This document shows, piece after piece, positions 59,724 through 60,000 of a DNA stretch of 60,000 nt. Position 1 is the first letter of the stretch; each line of letters opens with the position of its first letter. The position numbers and the translations under genes were made by a program. The DNA is from Glandiceps talaboti (lineage: Eukaryota; Hemichordata; Enteropneusta; Spengelidae). A model generated the notes under the pieces. It saw only the letters and a list, made by a program, of their open reading frames with translations, did no database searches and was not told the DNA's origin. Location of the stretch: the NCBI RefSeq assembly GCF_964340395.1, contig NC_135571.1, positions 11,856,440 to 11,916,439 of the forward strand, read 5' to 3'.

Positions 59724-59931
59724 CAATCTGATTAAAATCCGATGTGGTGAAAGTAGTTAGATGTCCTTATATTTACCTATATTCATCGTGTTGTGACGTT
59801 TGTTTTGTTCGGAGTGATCGCCGCCTTCCCACGCAGCGATCACTCCGAACAAAACAAACGTCACAACACGATGAATAGAGGTAAATAAGGACATCTAACC
59901 GCTTTCACCACATCGGATTTTAATCAGATTG
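59724..59931. mobile_element. 208-bp near-perfect foldback (MITE-like) element
   Basis: The left arm CAATCTGATTAAAATCCGAT... is mirrored by ...ATCGGATTTTAATCAGATTG. Arms of about 96 bp differ at only a few positions, with a short loop 'cgccttcccacgc' near 59821-59835. The phrase 'atatagactc' lies on both sides (59715-59724 and 59935-59944) but offset by four bases on the right, so the target duplication is not settled. Confidence 0.93.
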
Positions 59932-60000
59932 TATATATAGACTCGAGCAACGCCTGTAAGCAGGGCTACTCCCCGGGCAAACCCATATCTATCTTGTCAC

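Overview
The window is nuclear DNA of an AT-rich animal, most likely an invertebrate bilaterian. Its genes are split into many short exons with GT/AG boundaries. It encodes an Inscuteable homologue, a peroxisomal-type catalase and a RIG-I-like receptor carrying death-effector domains, and about a fifth of it is microsatellite, minisatellite or foldback DNA. The sequence alone does not let me name the lineage.

Layout. Positions 1-5184 hold no exon I can support, but contain a ~1.07 kb inverted-repeat DNA transposon (3049-4119) with a clean target-site duplication. Positions 5185-14932 (+) hold twelve exons of an Inscuteable (INSC) homologue, from the segment matching the LGN/Pins-binding region through the armadillo-like domain to a PDZ-ligand C-terminus; only the short 5' exon(s) are missing. 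Positions 14933-22558 are intergenic or UTR and rich in arrays. Positions 22559-38424 (-) hold catalase, with eleven secure exons plus two tentative 3' exons. Its introns carry large minisatellites and several foldback elements. Positions 38425-42802 are intergenic, with an 83-bp array and a very long (AT)n tract. Positions 42803-57339 (-) hold a nine-exon gene for a ~1,961-residue receptor: an acidic repeated N-terminus, a DED, a TRADD-N-like module, three coiled-coil repeats, two near-identical DEDs, a DECH-box RLR helicase and a zinc-binding RLR C-terminal domain. Positions 57340-60000 hold only repeats, ending in a near-perfect 208-bp hairpin.

Main observation. Introns next to exons repeatedly contain tandem copies of the exon edge, including the splice site. 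Catalase exon 3 is followed by about 26 copies of a 39-bp unit that is its own 3' end plus GTAAGT, in the catalase reading frame. INSC exons 6, 8 and 11 have duplicated 3' tails, and INSC exon 8 also has duplicated 5' heads with acceptors. The receptor gene shows the same tendency inside coding sequence (three coiled-coil units, two DED units and a four-fold shared linker). The locus therefore looks like one in which tandem duplication repeatedly captures splice boundaries and protein modules.

The three genes have unrelated roles (spindle orientation, peroxide removal, cytosolic RNA sensing) and I see no sign that they work together. They are ordinary neighbours.
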